Shown in pieces: positions 46,237 to 58,280 of a stretch of 64,000 nucleotides of DNA (positions are counted from its first letter, which is position 1; each line of letters begins with the position of its first letter). A program made the position numbers and the translations under genes. Under the pieces are notes generated by a model. That model was not told the DNA's origin. It worked only from the letters and a program-made list of their open reading frames with translations, and searched no databases. The stretch is from Turnera subulata (Eukaryota; Streptophyta; Magnoliopsida; Malpighiales; Passifloraceae): the NCBI GenBank assembly GCA_028386065.3, contig JAKUCV010001424.1, positions 21,069 to 85,068 on the forward strand, given 5' to 3'.

Positions 46237-49053
46237 TGTAACAGCCCGGGTAAAAATTTTGGATTTTTACCGGACTGTAAAAGTCTATTTACCGTGATTT
46301 ACTGTTGAATTAATCTTGGGTAATTAATTCAAGGTAAATCGGGAGTCGTTTTTTGAAACCGAGGGTTTTCCCGCGCTCGTGATTTTCCCGCGGATTTTTC
46401 GGAACTAAGTTGGTATTTTTCGGGTTTCGGAATTTCTCGAAAAATCACGTCGGAAAATAACTAAGGAGGTATCGGTTATTTTCTGGTCCGGATCGGACTC
46501 GCCTGTAATACAAACGGATTTGCATTATTTGATTCACAAGTGTAACAGTGTTTTGAACAGTTTAAAAGAAGGGAAGCAGAGGAAGAAGGAGAGGAAGAAG
46601 AGAAAAGAAAAAAAGAGAGAGAAAAAAAGAGAGAAAAGGAGAGAAAAATAAAAAGAGAGAAAAGAGAAAAGAAGAGAGAAAAAAAAAAGAAGAAAAGAAA
46701 AAGGGAAAAAAAGAAAGAAAGAAAAAAAATAATAATAAGAGTCGGAAAAAAAAAGGGAAGGAAGAAAAAAAAATAAAACAGAAAAAAAAAGAGAAGAAGA
46801 AAGAAAATCAAGAAAATGAAAAGAAAAGAAAATAAGAAGAAAAGGAGGAAAATATGGAAAAAAGAAGGAAAAAGGAAAAGTATGAAGGGAACAGTTCGTC
46901 AGCTTCCGCCCGGTTACTGTGCATGGCGACGCGTTCCCGGCCTCCTCTCGACGCACCGCCGCCACCAGCAGGAAGCCCTCCTTGTCGCGACCGGAACCCC
47001 GCCTTCCCCGCGCTCTTCCGCCGCCTTATCGGCCGAGACACGCCGTCGACCCGAGCTGCGACCCGTGGATCTGCCCTTACCGCCGCTGCCGACAACGAAG
47101 CCCAGCAGCAGCAGTCGCGAGCCACCACCTGCAGTCGTGCCTCCTGCCGTTCACCTGCACGCCGCGTCGCCAGCAGTCCGTCGTCCCGTGCCGCGCCCTC
47201 GTCTGCAACCCCCCCAAGGTGAGCGACCCGTTAGTTAGTGTGCGACCCGTTTACCAGGGACTTGACCCGGATCCGTGTGGATCTAACCGTGGGCTGGGTT
47301 GGATGCTTGGGCCTGGGCTGGACTGGGCGCCTGGGCTTGGGCTCCTGGGCTCTGCCTTGGGCTTGGCTTGGACTCGGCCCAGTCCGCTAATTTATTAAAA
47401 AAAAACAAATTATATATATATGTATTTACTAATATTCTGGTAATCAATTTTGAAAAAAATATATAGTTATTTTGATTAAATTATTTCCAATTTGACTCTG
47501 GTATTTTTGTTAAAATATAAATATATTTACTTGGGTAAATAATTAAGATGTGTTTTGGAAAAACTATTATTAATTGGAAAAATATATATACCTTGAAAAA
47601 TAATTTCTGGAAATTTAATATGTATATTATTTCGTCTGGAAAATTATGATTTTGGTATTTGTATATAAATATGTATTTTTTAAATTTAAGTTAATTATAT
47701 TTGGTGTTGGAAAATATTATTATTATATATTTAGAAAAAGATAAATACTATATATATTTTCTGAAAATTATTAATAGGTTGTTATTTTTTGGAAAAAAAT
47801 TATGGTAATTATTATTTTGGAAAAAGTATATTATTTTATGGAAATATTTTGAAAAGAGTTTTAATTAAAGTATAGTACCGAAATTATATTCGGAAATACG
47901 TTCGGTAAATTATTTTCGATAAAAGATAATAAATAAAAGACATGTAATCGGGATGAGTTATTACGCATTTTGGGCATCATAGTATACCGATTATGTGCAT
48001 TTATGTGTATGTATTGTTTTGTTGTATAGGTTTGGATATCGGGCAGTTTCCCGAGGAGCCGGCGTCAGACCGGTCATAGTTTCCGAAGTTGAGTGATCGG
48101 CCAAGGTGAGGATGGATTTCCTTCAATATGTGCCTATATTACTCGGTTATTGTGTTTGGTGTTGTTGCATTGTTGGATGCTGTGCTTTTGTTGTGTTTTG
48201 GCTCGGGATGTCTATCCCGGTGCTTGTTTGGTATTTTTGGGATGTTTATCCCCGTATCGAATTTCTGTGTCTTTTGGATTAAGTAATAATGGATAATTAA
48301 TGAATTGTGATGAGGATGTCGATCCTCGGTATTTTGGTTAGGGATGTCGATCCCTGAGTTTGGTTTTTAATGATGATATAATTGTCACGTGGTAAGTAGA
48401 GGTACGACCGGATGGTTAGAGACTGTTTTGTGGTGACCATGATCTGGGTTACTTGATAAGCATGTCTATGCTTGGGATGTCTATCCCGTGAGTTATTTTT
48501 GGGATGTCTATCCCTGGGTTCTTTTTGATCTGGCACCAGGAACAGGTTGATAACCTGGTACGACCCTAGCTTATCCGTGACAGGGCTCGGAAAGATAAAA
48601 TTGGATAATTGGATTTTGTTGAGTCTTTTGGTCGGTTTTTGATTGTTTTTGGCCTTGAGTAACTTTAGTGTTCATATTGATGGTCTTTCCATTGTCGTGA
48701 GCACTTCGGACTCACCCCTCACCTGCGGGCTTTCATCCCGTAGGATGAGTTGTTTCATGTACAGGTTTGGTGCATTCCGGACAGGCTGCAGCGTTATCCC
48801 TTGGACAGGGCTCGGATCCATAGTTTGCATTTGTGTCGCATACAGTGTCATGTGAGTTTTAAAGTCTTCCGCTGTGCATATTATTATTGTTGTTGGGCCA
48901 TTGGGCCGGTTTTGTCATTTATGATGTTTTTATTATGGGCTGTTGAGCCCGGATATTTGTTGTGTACACTGTATGCTGGTCTTATCTTGGTTGGGTTATT
49001 ACAGTTCCGGCTTGTGTTTACTGTGTACGGTAAATACGGGTCGGGGCGCTTCA
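46237..49053 (+). mobile_element. Solo LTR E, nested in LTR D
   Basis: 2817 bp, starts TGTAACAGCCCGGG, ends GGGCGCTTCA, with perfect TSD GTGGG at 46232-46236 and 49054-49058. Its layout is a GC-rich block ending CCCAAG|GTGAGC (~47220), an AT-rich stretch, a mini-exon-like segment 48030-48105 (TATAG before, GTGAGG after), the hairpin array 48204-48514, and an acceptor at 48764. No coding domains are present. Confidence 0.94.
48204..48514. other. Array of seven short hairpins in LTR E
   Basis: CGGGAT-GTCT-ATCCCG (48204), GGGAT-GTTT-ATCCC (48239), GAGGAT-GTCG-ATCCTC (48312), AGGGAT-GTCG-ATCCCT (48340), AAGCAT-GTCT-ATGCTT (48458) and GGGAT-GTCT-ATCCC (48474 and 48501). Compared with LTR C, stem positions change in pairs. 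Confidence 0.85.
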
Positions 49054-49340
49054 GTGGGCCTATGCTTGGGCTGAGCCTAGGCCTGAGCTTATGTAGCAGA
49101 CCCTAACCCTTAGGCCCAGTCCGACTTTTATATAAAAAAATAAAAAAATAAAAAAATTATAATAATAATAGGAGTATATAATCTGGAAAAAAAATATATA
49201 TTATGGGTTATATATTTTCTGGAAATAAATAATTATCCTAAAATAATATTTTTTTAAGAAATTGTGATATGATGTATATCATTTAAAAATTATTATAGGG
49301 TAATTAATTTTGATATGTAAATTACGGAGATGTTTCTAAA

Positions 49341-49439
49341 TATATATATATATATATATATATGTATAGATATATATATATATATATGTATAGATATATA
49401 TATATATATGTATATATATATATGTATACATATATATAT

Positions 49440-49473
<34 letters not shown>

Positions 49474-49522
49474 GTATACATATATATGTATACATATATA
49501 TATACATATATATATATACATA
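49341..49522. repeat. (TA)n-rich microsatellite
   Basis: About 180 bp of TA repeats with interspersed GTA/CA steps. The Tyr/Ile-rich frames read on both strands are artefacts. Confidence 0.97.
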
Positions 49523-50691
49523 ATAATTCTATTACCTTTGGAGAATAATTCCTGAAAGTATATACATAGTACATAACTAAAAATATTTTGGCATATTATT
49601 ATTAAGGTAATTATGAAATGAAATATATCTTCTGAAATTAATGTACGGTAAATACCTTTGACATACTATGGATAAGTACATGCATAATTATTTTCAAAGG
49701 AAATTATATTATGGTAAGTAATCCTTATGAAAATTATTTTGGGAAAAGTATAATTAATTTATGAAAATATTTTGAAAAGAGTTTTAATTAAAGTATGGTA
49801 CTGAAATTATATTCGGATATACGTACGGAATAATATTTTCGGTAAAAGATGATAATAAAGGATATGAACCGGGATGGGTTTAATTTACAATTTATGGCAT
49901 CATAGCATACTGATTATGTGCATTTATGTAGGCATGTTGTTTTGTTGTATAGGTTTTGATATCGGGCAGTTTCCCAAGGAGCCGGCTTTGGACCGGTCAT
50001 TATTTTCAGAGTTGAGTAATCGGCCAAGGTGAGGATGGATAACCCTTGATATGTGCCTGTAATACTGTGTGTGATTTGTTGTTTGATTGAACTGCTGAGA
50101 TGATCCTTGATAGTTATTTGACTGCGATGGTTATTGTTGTTGCTGTTGTTGGACTTGTGGAAATTGTGGATAATTGTTGAACAGTTAATTGTGAATAATT
50201 GGAGTTATGAGATTGTTGATTGGTTGGGTCTGTGGATTAACTTGTGATAATGGAAAGTTGAATAACTTGAGAAAATGAATAGGAAATTGTGATGATATAT
50301 ATTATTGTTGGTTACTTGATGATATGGATTGTTGATGTTGGTTATGAGTGTGATCGGCTGATATTGTCCTGCTTGATTGAACTGCTGTGTTTACTGTTAT
50401 TGGTTTCTTGGATACTGTGTTGTGATTGATGTTGGATTGAGAGTAATTGATGCTGTGGCACTGTTGATGGATTGGTCTGTTGTATAACTTGAGTTAATAG
50501 GAAGTTGGAAAATTGGAATAAGCTGTGATATGAATAATTGGGAAAAAGGAAAAAAATGGAAATTGGAAGTTGATTTGAGATGGTGATTTTATTGTCACGT
50601 GGTAAGTAGAGGTACGACCGGATGGTTTGAGACTGTTTGTGGTGGCCATGATCTGGGTTACTTGTGGTGGACATGTTGATGCCGGTTTGAT

Positions 50692-50895
50692 TGGGATGTT
50701 GATCCCTGAGATTGTGATTGGGATGTTGATTCCTGAGATTGTGATTGGAATGTTGATCCCTGAGATTGTTATTGGGATGTTGATCCCTGAGATTGGGATT
50801 GGGATGTTGATCCCTGAGATTGTTATTGGGATGTTGATCCTTGAGATTGTTATTGGGATGTTGATCCCTGAGATTTGATATTGGGATGTTGATCC
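50692..50895. repeat. 27-bp minisatellite, eight hairpin units in LTR D
   Basis: Units of gggatgttgatccctgagattgt-type sequence start at 50692, 50719, 50746, 50773, 50800, 50827, 50854 and (28 bp on) 50882. Five keep a perfect GGGAT-GTTG-ATCCC stem; those at 50719, 50746 and 50827 have one unpaired change. The equivalent locus in LTR G has three units (60661-60735, reverse strand). Confidence 0.92.
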
Positions 50896-51493
50896 CGGGT
50901 TCTTTTTGATCTGGCACCATAAACAGGTTGATAGCCTGGTACGACCTTAGCTTATCCGTGACGGGGCCAGAAAAATAAAATTGGAATAATAATAAAGTCC
51001 TTGGTACGTTTGGGTCGAGTCTTTGAGTTTGGTCTGTCTTGTACGGTATTGTCTTTGGTATGGTTGTGACTATTGTCAGTATTTCTTCTTTGAAGTATTA
51101 TAGTTGCCTGCATATCTCTGTTTATCCTTCGTCGGTGAGCACTTCGGACTCACCCCTTACCTGCGGGCTTTCATCCCGTAGGATGAGTTATTTATGGATT
51201 AGGTATGTGGCATTCCAGACAGACTGCGGCGTTATCCCTTGGACAGGACTCGGATCCATAGTTTGCATTAGTATCGCATACAGTGTCTTTGTGAGTTTTA
51301 TAAGTCTTCCGCTGTTCAATTTATTGTTTTGTTGGGCCTTGGGCCGGTTGTGATGTTATTGATGTTTATATTTGGGGCTGTTGAGCCAGAGTTACTGATG
51401 TATACACTGTATGCTGGGCTTTGTTTGGTTGGGTCGTTACAGTTCCGGCACGTGTTTACTGTGTACGGTAAATACGGGTCGGGCGTCTCATTT

Positions 51494-51504
51494 TGGTAGC
51501 GGAG
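51494..51504 (+). other. Primer-binding-site-like motif after LTR D
   Basis: TGGTAGCGGAG, 3 nt after the LTR end, matches 9 of 11 bases of TGGTATCAGAG, the site complementary to plant initiator tRNA-Met. This would mark the start of an internal region. Confidence 0.55.
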
Positions 51505-51746
51505 CGGGCGTTAGGTCTTATTGGGCAGTCCTTGTGTGTTGTTGTTCTTGTTTGCATAGTTCGCTCCATTTATTTATTATTTTATATCATTTTAGTTAGT
51601 GCATTATGGATCCAGTCAAAGGACGCCAGCTGTCGCAGAACATACACAAAAGAGGTAATTGATGCCATAAATAAGCGGAAACATAAATATTATTAATATT
51701 ACTAAAAACATTAATATTACATTGATATTTTAAAAAGAAAATACAT

Positions 51747-51935
51747 TCATCTTCTCGGTACGACGTTGACCCTGAAGCTAGTGGGGTCATTGTTGATGTT
51801 GACCCCGATGCTGTCGTTCCACGAGAACCACATGCCGTCTGCGTTGTTCAGGCCAGGAAGCTCGAACCGGTTTGCTGACGGGAACCGAAGTGGGATGAGA
51901 CCGTGATCGTCTTCAGGCTGCCATTGGGTCTCCAT
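51747..51935 (-). CDS. Small antisense ORF right of LTR D
   Basis: A 62-codon frame (starts METQWQPEDD, ends NVVPRR) is markedly GC-richer than the AT-rich DNA on either side, which suggests former coding sequence. It lies about 260 bp past the primer-binding-like motif and, like 44380-44778, is antisense to the LTR. No domain is recognised and no splice sites could be fixed, so it may be one exon of a captured gene. Confidence 0.35.
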   Translation of the reverse strand: METQWQPEDDHGLIPLRFPSANRFELPGLNNADGMWFSWNDSIGVNINNDPTSFRVNVVPRR

Positions 51936-52649
51936 TAGTATACAAACATGAATTTAAATATAATATCCAATTAATTCAATATTTATTTTACTATTTAATT
52001 ATATGAAATATTTTTTGCATTACTACTTAGGTCTATAGGATTTTTAAAAATTACATGCATTTTAGAGCAAAACAAATGGCAATGTAAAATATATTATAAA
52101 TATATGTTAGACTTCATAAAAATTTATTAAAAAAATGAATAGATTTTTAAGTTTAAAATTTTAAAATTTTAATATTTTTTCTATTTTATTTTTAAGGTTA
52201 TTTCTAAAAATAAATTAACTTTTCTTAATACAACTGTAACTTGATTATACAATTATGTGGCAAAATTTGGTAATAGTATTTATTATTTTTTAAAATAAAT
52301 TAATTTATCTTAATAATTTCAATTACCAGAATTTTAGTGCAAAAAAATTGGTATGAATATTTTTAAAAATTTTTAAGAAAAAATTAATTTATCTTAAAAA
52401 TTTTTAAGTATCCCTATTTTAGAATAATAAATTTAGTACTATAAGTTTCCTAAAATATATTATAAAAATTAATATAGTTTAAATTTGAATATTTAGGTAA
52501 TTAATTTTTTAGTTTACTTACTCAATTTCATTTAATTAAGTTAGATAAAAAAAAAATTCAAAAAAAATAAATAGAAGGTTAATCATTTATATGCTATTAT
52601 ACATTTATAAATATTTTTATATGTCTATATTTTGATGCTTATGCTACCA

Positions 52650-52688
52650 TTCGGCTCAACCCGTGTGTAACACGGGGACAACGGCTAG
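52650..52688 (+). other. Helitron 3' terminal hairpin and CTAG
   Basis: CCCGTGT-gta-ACACGGG forms a 7-bp stem with a 3-nt loop, followed 8 nt later by CTAG. Confidence 0.85.
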
Positions 52689-52689
52689 T

Positions 52690-55600
52690 TTTATTAAAGA
52701 GCACCGAGACACATACATCTGTCAAGATGACTCGCCAAGTAAGCATTCATTACTTGGCCCTGGACTGGGAGTCCCTCAACCTAAACTTTTTAATTTTTTC
52801 TACCAAAAAAAGCATTCATTCTGTTGTTATGTGAAATTTGTGAACACCACTAAAGTGCCAAATGGAGGGAAACATATGTTGTGAACGTACACCATTCTGT
52901 GGTAAATCCATTCATTATGTGGCTCATCAATGCTGTGGAGTGGAGTCATAGATTAGATTGACTTTGACAATCCCTTCTACTCAGTTTGCTGCGATTGATT
53001 ATTGTGTTTGGTGTCTGTATCCGTTTTATCATTATTCTGTTTTATCAAATATTCGTACTTATTGTCATTATTCTGTAGTCTAGTCTGTACCTTCTCTGAA
53101 ACAATATTTTATCGCTTCCTTTCCTTCAATCCTCTCCAACCCTTGAAGCAATATTTTTTATCCGTGATTAAACTCCTTTAAATATGGTAATTACGCACCA
53201 GTTCTCCAATTATCTCCCCGAAGTGAGCTCCCGAGAAAAGTGGTACAATCCCCTGGTTGATTTCTGGTCCGATGCAATATGCATCGTCCTCTATCTTCAT
53301 CGGCATCCGCTGTATTATCACCACTTTCATGTTATAAGCAGTGTGTCGATTATAGATGATCCCCTAGGAATTTTGCATGTGATCACATAATAAACTCAAA
53401 CTATAAAGACGAGTAGACGAACAAGATTCATGTTTTACACTTATTTTTAACAACAAAACTTAATAATATTCAGATTGGCTTTACTCATCTAATATTTGAT
53501 CCCAAATATAATAAGCTAACAAACCTCTAGTATGCCGGAGCATACGCTTGCAAATCCTGTATGAAGGTCCCAAACAGGAGTGAAATAATAATCCATTAGA
53601 GATTGTGACAATCCCAGCAAGTAAATCACATATGCAATCTATTTTTGGGTTTGATAATTTGTTGTACAGCCTAAAACCTACAGTTGTGATGGTTTCCACA
53701 CCATGGCGCCAGCAAATTGATTCACCGGGGCAGAATATATATTAAAATTTGTTTTTTTTCCTGATTAATCATCGTATCGTAAACTGTGTTTTATTAAAAA
53801 TTATGTGAGTGATTGCGAAGAAGAGATCATTTATAGATATCCTGGATTTGAGATGGTATCATGAACAACTATTGATCTGTATGCATATACTTCGTAATAG
53901 ATTCAATTATTATCATTGTTGTTATAATGACTTCCGGCTCTAACAATCAATTTAAAGCTTGATTTGGGAGATTTTGAAGGTCCAAGAAATATCTACTCTT
54001 CTTTTTTTATCAAGCAATGTTTCAACACCTGATTATAATGGAAGAATGTGGGCATTTGAAGTGATACGTGTGTGGGGCAAAGAATAACACATTGGATTGA
54101 CAAGGAATGCTAGTAATTATTATAGAAATAAGAATCAATCAACGCCATTCCGAGCATTAATTAATTTTGTGATTGGTCGTTGTCCTTGAAGGAATTTATG
54201 GACATTTGCTATTTTCTGCTTCAGCTACCATATGTGTTATTCTGACGAGTAGGTTAATTGTGCTGGAATTCTAAGTGCATAGAGTTGTTCTTGTTAGAAA
54301 AATTACTTTATGCCTCAAGTATCTTGATAAATTATTAGATAATCAAGAACAATAATCAGGTATGGAAGCAAGGCGTACTTGATTTCATGATGCACAAATT
54401 TAAACGGTGACTTGAGAGGATTGGGAGCTTCCAAGATTTGGTTCCAACGGCTTGTGTGTTTTTTTGTGATGAAGCAGAGAAAACTCAGGCATGTTGTTCT
54501 TTATAAACTAAGTCAACTAGGATGCCCATAAAACCTTAATTATTAGTATTGGGTTTCTACAAATAAAAGTTCATACTAACATAGATGTTTTAAAACTCAA
54601 AATAGATCACTTAATGGCTCCATAAAATTAGACAGTCTTTAATATAATTATAATTAATGATTAAGTCCATAAATATTAAATAATTCCAACAGTTCTGTCT
54701 ATTTAAAACACCATTTATGTGAAAGAGCTCCACTCTATTCTCGACTCCATGAATTTGCCAAACATGCAAAAGTCATAAAAGTTATTGATTGTTTTACTCT
54801 CGTGAATATTTGAGCTATATAAGTGAGGCAAGGATGACGCCCATAAAGGATTCACCTACCTTATTCCTGTTGCCATTTGCTACTATGTAAGTTGTAATTA
54901 ACCACTACTCCCTTGTTTGAACAGCACTAACATTTACGTGTTTCAGAGTTCGAAGGAGGAGGCTTGTTTTGCTCCATTTGTTGTACGTACACCATACTTC
55001 CAATTTTCCACGGCATCAAATTAAAATTTGTTAAGCATTCATATCTTTTAAAATAAAGTGGCTAGCAAATCCAGGAGAAAGAAAAACATGAGAAAGGTTA
55101 AGACTTTCCATATACTTCGCTCCTCCCAAGTCAACACATCGCTGAGTGTTCCATTTCCAACATAAGCAAACAAAACAAAGAACACAAAGAGAAAATCCTA
55201 TTAGATCCATCTGTGTCGTCCTGAATCTTATTGGACACACGGGAGATACAGTACCGAATGCATAATTATCATTGGGGAAAAAAAAAATTGCAACATTTAA
55301 AATTTTGGAAAGGAAAGCGATCAAGAAGAAATTTTTGTAAAGGAATATGAATTCTAAAAAAAATAAGACTAACACACACTGGAAATAAAATCATAATACC
55401 CATCTTTGCTTATTTTTTTTTGACTTCATATCACTATTTTATTTGTTGAATCATAGGTTATCTACCGTAGTATCTCTAGTTTCTACCCATCTAATAATTC
55501 CTCATCCCCGCAATTAAACACAAGTTCATATGACCCATTTCGCCATGTCCCCCAGATCCTATACACACGTGTGGTTTCCTTCTTCCAGATGTGTGTATAT

Positions 55601-57557
55601 GTATCGGCCAATCATACAGATCGTTGATAAGATATTGTCTCCCCCAGGAGTTTTTCAATATCAAATTGCACTTTTATTTCCCTAGAACGTCTTCTTCCTC
55701 CTACACAATCAAATGGGGAGAACTGGAGCTGTCCCCATCTCAGTCCCTTGCATTTACCATTATTTTCTTCTAGAGGGAGATCACCCTATCCACTGTATGC
55801 TGGATCTCTTTGTACTTACATATCAAATGATGGAACGACATGCATTTGCGATGCCAGTTGCCTTGAAAAGAAAATTGATGCAGGGCATGAGCTGTTTTGC
55901 GTTGTATATATTAGGAGGCAATGATCTCTCTCGGCGGAGCTAGGCTGAAAATTTCCATAAGATGTTAAACGAAGAATAGCATGGATTTTGTCGATTACCC
56001 TATCTCACGCATAGAGAGGGGAATCCCCTGGATTTTTTTTTTTCTTTATAAATGTAACAAGTGGGATTCGCAGAGATAGTCGGTAGTGTCACGAGATCTC
56101 GTCATAATAATAACTAAAGAAGAAAAAAAAAAGGAACATGAAAGCCAAACAAGAAGAACCACTAAAAGACCTATCATCCACTTCGTTCGTGATTTTGTCT
56201 CCCCTGATGCTAATAATAATTTTTTGTATGAGGACCTCCTCCATAACATGCCTACGGGCAAATGTGCCATGAGAATCTTTTTCCTCATTTATAAAAGGTA
56301 AGGCCAGTGATATTCTTGTTAAAATACTAGAGTACGGACACCTTTCTGTGCAGGGGTAGTGCAGTGCTGGATTTACAGCACAGTGTGAATTGAAGTATGG
56401 CATCAAAAGATGGGGAATTAATCTTTGTGTCTCCTCGATTAAGGTTGTAGTTGGGACACAAGGGTCTCGTAAATATCAGCTTACATGCTTTTCTGTTCCT
56501 GGGATCTTTTTGATGCTGCCAAAGGAGATGGAAACTTTTGTTTTAGGAATAAGATGGTTTGGTGCTGAATACCATGTTTGTGTCGCATGTCCTTCCTCTG
56601 GATTGTACTCTCCAAGCTCGTTACATGACAGGCATTTGGCACACATGCAATTAGGGACCAAATCCTATGCAGAGTTACGGTTCAATGGGTCTTGAGACAC
56701 AGAAAACTCCACATCAGTGGTCTGGGTTCCTGCCCATGGTACTCTTCTAGTTCTTTTTTCTTTTTTTTCCTCAATTCGGGTGGCTGCCAATGTCAATGTC
56801 AAAATAAATTACTATAAAGAATTACAATTTACTGCTCTGAAATTTGGCAACTGTTTTAATATGATGCATTAGTTAATTTAATGTATAAAAAATACTGTCA
56901 AAAAGAGGCAACTTAATCTGGAGCATTGATAGTAAATGTAAAAAAATACAGCTATACTTCTACTAAGTACTAACACTGCTTCTTAATGCCTTTGTTGTAA
57001 AGTTTCGATGCTACTGTATTGTTTACCCGGGTACGAGAATAAAGCCATCTTTTTTTGGTCAGAAAGAATCTAGCCATCTCGTACGCATAAGATCTGATTG
57101 TTACAATTACATTTTCAAGTACAATTACAGCTATACCATACACACTTCACTCATTTCCAGGTGCTAGTCACCAATGTTATTGTAATCAGATTGAATTGGT
57201 GAATACAACCCGATCAAAACCCATGGCGGGTCAAATCAGAGACAAAATAATAAGCTTTTATTAATGTCCATATACTAAATCTTAATGGTTTGATAGCCGA
57301 TCTAGGTTAATCTTTGATTAATGGTGTAGTGTCATCACTCAGGACAGTGGCAACAAGTAGCCGTCTAGTGAATCACTTAACAGTACAATTTCACGTGTCT
57401 ATAGATTAGGCATGTCTTAAATTAATAATACCAAAAACATACGTATAGTGCCGGAGGTGGCTTGGAGCTCGTGTAGTTTGGGACACCCTAATGTGAGACA
57501 AAGGAAAATGCTTAAACAACTCGACCACAAACACCTAGCGATGATCTAGTTAATTGA
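52690..57557. other. Intergenic, no gene recognised
   Basis: Several short frames (53481-53699 minus, 55713-55943 plus, 56390-56695 plus) have no recognisable family. The minus-strand 53481-53699 frame is uninterrupted and hydrophobic in the middle but lacks context. No transposon termini were found. Confidence 0.4.
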
Positions 57558-57559
57558 TA

Positions 57560-57831
57560 CTCCTTCCATTTCATATTAATTGTTGTTTTAGGAATTGTTG
57601 TTTGTTTCAAATTAATTGAGCATTGTTATATCCAATGCATATCAGATTTTTTTTCTTATTTACCCTTAGTGATAGAATTTAAAAAGATAAGTAGTATTGA
57701 AAAAATAAATAATTAATGAAAATATTAATTTAGTCTTTTTATCATATTTTTTACTAAAATCAAAGTTAATGAGTGATTTTTAAATCTTTGTGCCAAAACC
57801 TTAAACCACAATTAATATGGAATTGAGGGAG
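57560..57831. mobile_element. Stowaway-type MITE (Tc1/mariner)
   Basis: 272 bp with inverted ends CTCCTTCCATTTCATATTAA and, from the other side, CTCCCTCAATTCCATATTAA. It is flanked by TA dinucleotides (57558-57559 and 57832-57833). Size, terminal CTCCYTC motif and TA target are diagnostic of Stowaway. Confidence 0.92.
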
Positions 57832-57833
57832 TA

Positions 57834-58262
57834 TTCTTTAAATTACTAGTCAATTCCATGTACAGTCTATGGGCTGTAAAAAAGATTTCCATGTTATAGC
57901 CTATGACTGCAAAGGAGGGGGACACGTTAAAAGAAGACAAGATTCTTGAGCAGTTAAAATTGGCTGCAGTTGCGCTGGTGGGGAATCTGAGACCGTGCCT
58001 GTTAGGAAAAAGCCGAGGAAGGTTCTTCGGCCCAAATGCCCCAATTCTTTTTTTAACAGTCAATCTATACTCTATAGTCATGAGCATTACCGCCGACAAG
58101 TGCAACTTTGCGATGGATCACTTAGCAGAGTAGCAGTAACATTTGATGCTACAGAAATATTCCAAATTTATTCTTCTGTTTTAATTATTTTTTTCCTACT
58201 TGCAGTGTGCAGTCTTATTATTTTTTCTTAAAAAGAATTGGCAAGTGCAGTCTTGTTATTTT
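57834..58262. other. No feature recognised
   Basis: The 76-codon plus-strand frame at 57903-58133 resembles no known protein. Confidence 0.4.
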
Positions 58263-58280
58263 CATACTTTTTTCCTTTCT

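Larger units (their letters stand above)
44964..51490 (+). mobile_element. LTR D (interrupted by LTR E)
   Basis: Starts TGTAACAGCCCGGG at 44964 and ends GTCGGGCGTCTCA at 51490. It is about 3.7 kb without the nested LTR E and its TSD. A polypurine tract lies immediately left and a primer-binding-site-like motif immediately right, so the flanks are internal sequence, not a TSD. GC-rich CT-repetitive sequence lies at 45400-46100. The mini-exon-like segment is 49953-50028, with donor GTGAGG at 50029 and an acceptor at 51202. A 27-bp minisatellite of hairpins is at 50692-50895. Long frames here on both strands are compositional. Confidence 0.88.
39526..52688 (+). mobile_element. Helitron with nested LTR elements
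   Basis: The 5' terminus is A|TCTATTATAATATATAAAAG at 39526. The 3' terminus at 52650-52688 has CAACCCGTGTGTAACACGGG, a short stem-loop, followed by gacaacggCTAG and the target T (52689). TC start, 3' hairpin about 10 nt before CTRR, and insertion between A and T are the Helitron hallmarks. No Rep/helicase domain is visible, so it is non-autonomous. About 8.8 kb of it (42686-51490) is later LTR material. That both termini belong to one copy is inferred from spacing and orientation. Confidence 0.75.

Noticed and set aside
45241..47398. Several 100-160-codon frames on both strands
   Set aside because: GC- and CT-rich LTR D/E sequence with overlapping frames in all phases and no domain or shared peptide between LTR copies.
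49293..49574. Tyr/Ile-rich frames
   Set aside because: Translation of a TA microsatellite.
50342..50920. 192-codon minus-strand frame with repeated RDQHPN units
   Set aside because: The repeats are the 27-bp hairpin minisatellite read as protein. The corresponding region of the other LTRs is not open in the same way.
55713..56695. Short plus-strand frames
   Set aside because: No recognised domain, no consistent splice pattern, and ordinary intergenic composition.
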